This document shows positions 59,436 to 64,000 of a stretch of DNA of 64,000 nucleotides, one piece after another. This DNA is from Druceiella hillmani. Its lineage: Eukaryota; Arthropoda; Insecta; Lepidoptera; Hepialidae. The DNA is taken from NCBI GenBank assembly GCA_039881145.1, contig JAYKKI010000037.1, positions 12,273,501 to 12,337,500 on the forward strand, given 5' to 3'. The stretch's first letter is position 1. Every line of letters starts with the position of its first letter. The notes under the pieces were generated by a model. The model made no database searches. It was not told the DNA's origin and saw only the letters and a program-made list of their open reading frames with translations. The position numbers were made by a program, and so were the translations under genes.

Positions 59436-59593
59436 CGCAAATTGTTCCAAAGCAATTGGTGAAGATTTTGATGTTTTTTTCTAAATAAGTCACATAACCA
59501 TACCTAACCGGCAGCACTGATGGCGGGCGACTGGCGCGGCGCCGTACGTGTCGCTACTTGTTTGATATCTGTATTTGTGTGCGTGTACGCGCA

Positions 59594-59636
59594 GTGGGGC
59601 GTATTGTCAACTGGGGCGTATTGTAGTGTTTTACCC
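59594..59636. repeat. Right end with doubled motif
   Basis: GTGGGGCGTATTGTCAA and CTGGGGCGTATTGTAGTG lie 18 bp apart in tandem. The second is within the terminal inverted repeat. The left end has a single intact copy at the tip, and variants at 57034-57053 (inverted) and 57081-57094. Unequal motif numbers at the two ends are usual where a transposase distinguishes them. Confidence 0.7.
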
Positions 59637-59639
59637 TAG

Positions 59640-60711
59640 TCAGAGTTACTAACTAAACGAGGTTTAGGAAATAAAATTATAAATATATTTAATTTTATTT
59701 TAAAAGACCTTAATTTAGTGGGGAGTCATTATTACCCACTTGATGAAATACACAAAAAAAGATGTTTCGAACCATTTTACGTCTATGCGGAGATAATTTT
59801 TTTTTCTAACATCTGTAATAACTTAAATCTCCACATGAAGTACCTCCTTGTAAAATTTCATGCACATTGGTCTAAAACTATAGAAAATATGAATATACGG
59901 AGTAAAATTATATGAGTGCGGGCCCAAAATTTTAATTTCGATTGTTTCGCTAGAGAACTAAAAATTATTGCAGGTCATTTTCGCAATTTCTATTTTACGT
60001 ATTTGTAAAATGCAATAAAAGGTGAACTTATGATATTCAATTATTATAATTTAGAATTGGTACTGGCTACATAGTATAAGTATAACCACCATATTAAATA
60101 TTATGTCAATGAAGAAAATAATTAATGTTTAGTACATTATGCAGTAATGTTAAACATGTTTAATTAAAGAAACAAATTAATTTTTAACACAATTTTAAGA
60201 GAATTGATGAAAAAGCTTCCTCAAAAAAATAATACAAACGTAGGGTAATATCCCTATTTGTCATTACAAGGAAATGTATCCGAGATATCAATTTAAAAGA
60301 AGTATTTATCAACTTACCTATATATTTACATTAGTACCTTTTTCTAGGGTCGACTTGAGTTTCGATTACGGCATGCCGAAAAGCAATTTAGCAGTCTACC
60401 GAAATTTAATATAAGTTAGTGAATTTATCACAAACAATTATGTGAATTTCCGTACACTCTCAAAACTATTAAAACAAAGAAAAGAAAAAAGTATTAAAAC
60501 TTATTGATTTACATCACCATAAGTTTAAAAACCAAGCAACTTGCAAACGCTAGGCAGGCAGAGTGAAATAAACCTCTCAACAACAAGAAAATTTAATAAA
60601 ATCAAAAAGTGATTTCGAATTTTCGCTGTATGAGGTTCAATAAAGTATTTTTTTGAGAACAATAAAATATTTTTTCTAATAACATATGCCTAATAGTGTG
60701 TAAGATTTAAA
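59640..60711. other. AT-rich desert
   Basis: Nothing supportable. Confidence 0.4.
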
Positions 60712-60770
60712 TAGTAGTAAATAGTGTGTATTTATTTAGTAAGTAAATAAATACACACTATTTACTACTA
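60712..60770. repeat. Perfect palindrome, 27-bp arms
   Basis: TAGTAGTAAATAGTGTGTAT plus seven bases, a five-base loop GTAAG, then the exact complement. AATAGTGTGTATTTATTT follows once more as a direct copy at about 60776-60793, which fits two successive copying events. Confidence 0.93.
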
Positions 60771-60793
60771 GTAAAATAGTGTGTATTTATTTG

Positions 60794-61210
60794 CAAAGAA
60801 TGGCGATTTTTTAGTAGATAATTTGACTTCCTAAAAAACAATTTCACAGGTTTTTTTTGTGGGGCCTATGGGTGCCAAAATTAAAAGAAAAATTAACGAC
60901 ACTCCTTTTTTGAAACAGTGGCCAAGTGGAGGGTCAGTGTTCCGAAAACTTGGTTTTTCACTCCCAATTTAAAATAAATATAGTAAATGAATGAAAATAT
61001 AAATAAGAAAACTTTTTACGGCAAACTTGCATTACTTATTTTAAATTTTACCCTCTTTGAAATATTGTACTACCCATTAAAATAATAATTATTTAAAAAA
61101 TAGGTAGGTCGGAATATTTACCTTAAAATGTTCTATAAAAATATTCTGACATATTTTTTTCATAAAGTTCAAAATGAAGGCGTCATAATGCTTTAAAGGT
61201 TTTGTTAAAT
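60794..61210. other. No feature recognised
   Basis: AT-rich; nothing supportable. Confidence 0.35.
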
Positions 61211-61430
61211 ATTGACATCGAGTTAGATATACACTAGTATCGCCCCTTCCTATACGGTCCTTATAATCTATAACAGAGTGTATAAAAACCATTGCTCAGT
61301 CATCGTAATTACTTTTAATACTCGATGACCTCAAGAGTCGCGGTGGCCATTTATCCGGGATCCTCGGCAAGAAATATATCAAGAATCACCCACGTGTCTT
61401 CCACAAATTTAATACAATTTAAATCGTTTC
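61211..61430 (+). promoter_or_regulatory. TATA-containing segment paralogous to 17.3-17.5 kb
   Basis: Same orientation and spacing of landmarks as 17287-17510. Here an ATG at 61324 opens MTSRVAVAIYPGSSARNISR, which stays open for at least 30 codons. The other copy reads a similar SKVAMVIYPGYS and then stops. The phrase could be the start of a secreted-protein exon, or part of an unlisted repeat. Confidence 0.3.
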
Positions 61431-62454
61431 TTATTCAAATGGTTTGTCTATTCCGGTTGGAAAATCACTAGGTAGAAAAATAATAAATAAAATTGGTTGA
61501 TACTCGATTTGCGTACATGACTATTATTCACAAAATTTCTGTTAGATGTTTCTCGATATTTAAGGAAAAATAAATACATCTTTTTTTAATAAAAAATCAA
61601 ATGGAAAAGAGTTGATATTCCGAAAACTCAGTTTTACACTCCAAAATAACTCTCTACACATTGAAGAAAAAAATCGCAGTTCATACAAAAGGCACAGTTG
61701 TACTACCATTTGACTAGACTATTAACTGCACTATTAACTTTGTCAAAGGATCTAACTCACCCTTGATCATTTTTTGACTTTTTCTTTCATATAGATATGA
61801 AACCCTAACTTAACTACGTTCAAGTTTTTAGTCGCTTCTAAGCAAGCCGAAGGTTTTGATGATCAGCAGGTCAGTCAGGGGAAAAATTGGAAATATTTAA
61901 AGGTATAAACCTTGAGAATTTAAACACCATAGTAATGAAATTTGAACCGCAATTTGTTCCTTATCAACTCTTCCATGTGTGAAAATTATGTCTAAGTTTT
62001 AACTCGGTACACCGTCTAGGTTTTGAGTTAAAGCTGCGTCAATAGTGACTCAAAATGTCTCGTGGAATATGTGTGCATATTACACAGTATACGAAAGGTT
62101 GTCAACAACTCACTAGCGCGCTGCCGCGCGCTTTGATCATGTCTTGCTCTGCGAAATAAAATTATCATATATTACTCTCGGAATAAAATTAATAAAATCT
62201 TATTTATTTAAATTAGTTTAGACGTTCAGCCTACAACGGCTGTATTTACAACGAGCGCGTTGAGGCTATACGTACTAAATTATACTGAAAAAAAAATATC
62301 CGCTCTTGGGCTTCGTAACTTGGACTTTTCTAGAGATACGTAATTTAGAACATAATTTTTCCTTGTTTTTTTTTACAATCAGAATACAATGTATTTAAAA
62401 GAGTATGCACTAAACTCCTGAAAAGCCAGTATAATATATATAAACATTCACTAA
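61431..62454. other. AT-rich desert
   Basis: Nothing supportable. GCGCGCTGCCGCGCGC at about 62116 is a short GC-rich mirrored word. Confidence 0.4.
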
Positions 62455-62705
62455 ATCTAACTATATAATAAAACTGTAACTGAGCCGTGTCTGTACATTG
62501 AATAGTCATTTTTATCGTCACAAAGACCAAATTTACCATTTTTACAATTTTTGTCTGTCTTTCTGTTACCGCATCACACAAAAACCACTACACGGAATTT
62601 GATTAAATTTGGTATGATGATAACTGACTATTCGGGTTAACATATAGGATACTTTTTATTTTGGGAAAATGTTTGTCTGTCTAAAACGGCTCAATAATAT
62701 TAAAC
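62455..62705 (+). repeat. Retroposon-like dispersed repeat
   Basis: ATAAAACTGTAACTGAGCCG, then TTTTGTCTGTCTTTCTGTTA and CCGCATCACACAAAAACCAC, AATTTGATTAAATTTGGTAT and TAACATATAGGATACTTTTT. This is the recognisable order of a repeat frequent in lepidopteran introns ('CTGTCTGTTACCGCATCACG..AAACCACT..ACGGAATTTGATGAAATTTGGTAT..'). Confidence 0.55.
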
Positions 62706-64000
62706 TAAGTTCAGTTTAAAAAATCACCAAAAGATGTCATCACAAGGTTTTTAAAATACAGAAAAAGTCAATTATCACTGAATGGATTTGGATAGTTTTT
62801 ATATCGCACCGTGTCAAATTATATAATGCAATACAATATAATTCACATCATATCCATGCTCTCAAAATATTTTCAGGCTTAAATAAAGTTAAAAGGTTTG
62901 TACTATTATTTTGCTTATCTACAATAGATGACGCAAGTGGGGACTAAAAATAAACAACACAATGTAAATACGACTCTTAATAACGCACTTTAGTTGCTTT
63001 GATTAATTCATATACTTTTTATTTCTACTTGACGACATATAACGCTAAATATTTTCTGTTATATAACGCGATATATTTATTTTTAATTGTTCGTTTCATG
63101 TTATTCAACGAAGTTGCGACATCAATTAAATTTCGTAAATCGTGGTTTGACTGTGTTTTCAAAAACTGGACAAACCTTGCGCGTAGCTGGCGTGGACCTA
63201 AGCGTCAGTTACTTTTCGCACGGACAGCTGTTGTAGAACTCTCCTGCGTCAGCAACGCTAAAAATTTATATTTTTATGTTCCTGACGTTACTACAGGAAA
63301 CATTTTTTACAGAGAATTTTTGTGAACAATGTTCTAAATCTCACACGAATGAAGTCGCTAGTACAACTAGTGTTAAAATATAATCGTTCCAGCCGGTAAT
63401 ACAACGCTGCGGTTTTATACGCATATAACAATCGGTAATGTGGCGCTGCGATTTTACATAGTCTTAATGCAGAATTTTATAAACTCGATCTTGTGGTGAT
63501 TACGCTATTTAATTAATCCCAGGGGATAAGAGTAACGAGATAAGATGCTGTATAATTCCCGGGATGCAACGCGTTGCATTCAACTCGGAAGATATATACT
63601 GCTGCCTAAGTTTATTGCAACTTTTAAACAAGAACGTTTAGATACACACTACTAAGATCAAATGCAATTCGTTCCACTAATTTAACTACTTAACTATTCT
63701 TGTTTAATTAGTCTCTTTTGTTTACAACAGCTATTTAATACAGTTTGTAGTCTTTGAAAACTTACTACTTTTAAAACAAAGAAAGCTTGACCATTACAGC
63801 TACTAACACTGATAAAAGAAAGCGTAGTATTATTACTCTATTAGTAATAATTTAGTTTAACTTTAGAATATGAGAATAGAATATACAATGGATAGAGATA
63901 GAAAAGGTGACTAATGGAACATATTGGAAATATAATTACTATTTTAATGAGTGTGAAGTAATGTACAATTCTACAAACTAAAAAGACTCGCTCTGGTAAA
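62706..64000. other. AT-rich desert with one domain-less ORF
   Basis: A 108-residue ORF at 62999-63325 starts from a non-ATG-like context in AT-rich sequence. Its second half (63110-63310) is better balanced (SWRGPKRQLLFARTAVVELS), but no domain or splice context supports it. Two diverged copies of GGTAATxxxxCGCTGCGxTTTTA lie at about 63396 and 63432. Nothing else recognised. Confidence 0.35.

Larger units (their letters stand above)
56854..59636 (-). mobile_element. Pogo/Tigger-like DNA transposon
   Basis: 2783 bp flanked by TA on each side (56852-56853 and 59637-59638). The 25-bp terminal inverted repeats differ at one base; both start GGGTAAAAC and continue CTACAATACGCCCCA. The motif ACAATACGCCCCA or ACAAAACGCCCC recurs at several subterminal places. 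The transposase gene runs on the minus strand. TA duplication, a CENP-B/Psq-type N-terminus and a DDE_1 catalytic domain place it in the pogo/Tigger group of the Tc1/mariner superfamily. The nearly matched ends suggest a fairly young insertion, although the gene is broken. Confidence 0.92.

Noticed and set aside
61296..61301. TCAGTC as an initiator paired with TATAAAA at 61281
   Set aside because: The 17-bp spacing is far shorter than the ~30 bp needed, so a TATA-Inr promoter is not called with confidence.
62999..63325. 108-residue ORF near the right edge
   Set aside because: No domain, no splice or promoter context; only half shows coding-like composition, so it is mentioned but not called.

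Overview
This is an AT-rich, gene-poor eukaryotic window, most likely from a moth or butterfly. The evidence is the density of retroposon fragments with heads of the type ACTAGCTGACCCG or ACTTCGTCCGCGTG and 3' ends of the type TTATAATATTAGTATAGAT. There are also repeats that begin AGGGTTCCGTACC-like and end near CTTGGCCGG-like, long (TA)n runs, and relics of pogo/Tigger, mariner-like, Harbinger, THAP/P-like and TTAA-type elements. I find no intact host protein-coding gene, no tRNA or rRNA gene and no CRISPR array. Most short ORFs are chance or repeat-encoded.

Layout. 0-8.5 kb: a 4 x 108-bp tandem array, a 294-bp tandem duplication, and a decayed THAP-domain (P-element-like) transposon between 18-bp inverted repeats (4878-7594). 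9.5 kb: the 3' end of a dead LINE. 10-23 kb: desert with GC-richer islands, microsatellites, a recently expanded 23-25-bp array between two identical 106-bp repeats (16.1-16.6 kb), and dispersed repeats. 23.6-43.7 kb: an old tandem segmental duplication, copy A about 23.59-34.75 kb and copy B about 34.90-43.70 kb. Much of it has drifted, but several islands stay nearly unchanged, the best being 29358-29653 against 38283-38577 with no gap. Copy A carries later insertions (a Harbinger relic, a TTAA element and a foldback mariner-like element). For the last two, copy B shows the empty site. 43.9-56 kb: desert with LINE and retroposon fragments and further GC-rich islands. 56854-59636: a nearly complete pogo/Tigger element with TA target duplication, inverted ends, repeated subterminal motifs, a 5' UTR intron and a transposase broken by stops and frameshifts. 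59.6-64 kb: desert with a palindrome and a segment paralogous to one at 17.3 kb.

How it fits together. The window looks like a non-coding, possibly cis-regulatory landscape that was tandemly duplicated and then invaded by transposons. The most interesting signals are the conserved islands shared by copies A and B, and a set of short, near-perfect palindromes. In several of these the other copy shows the non-palindromic state, which points to template-switch mutation. All identities quoted are hand alignments and approximate.
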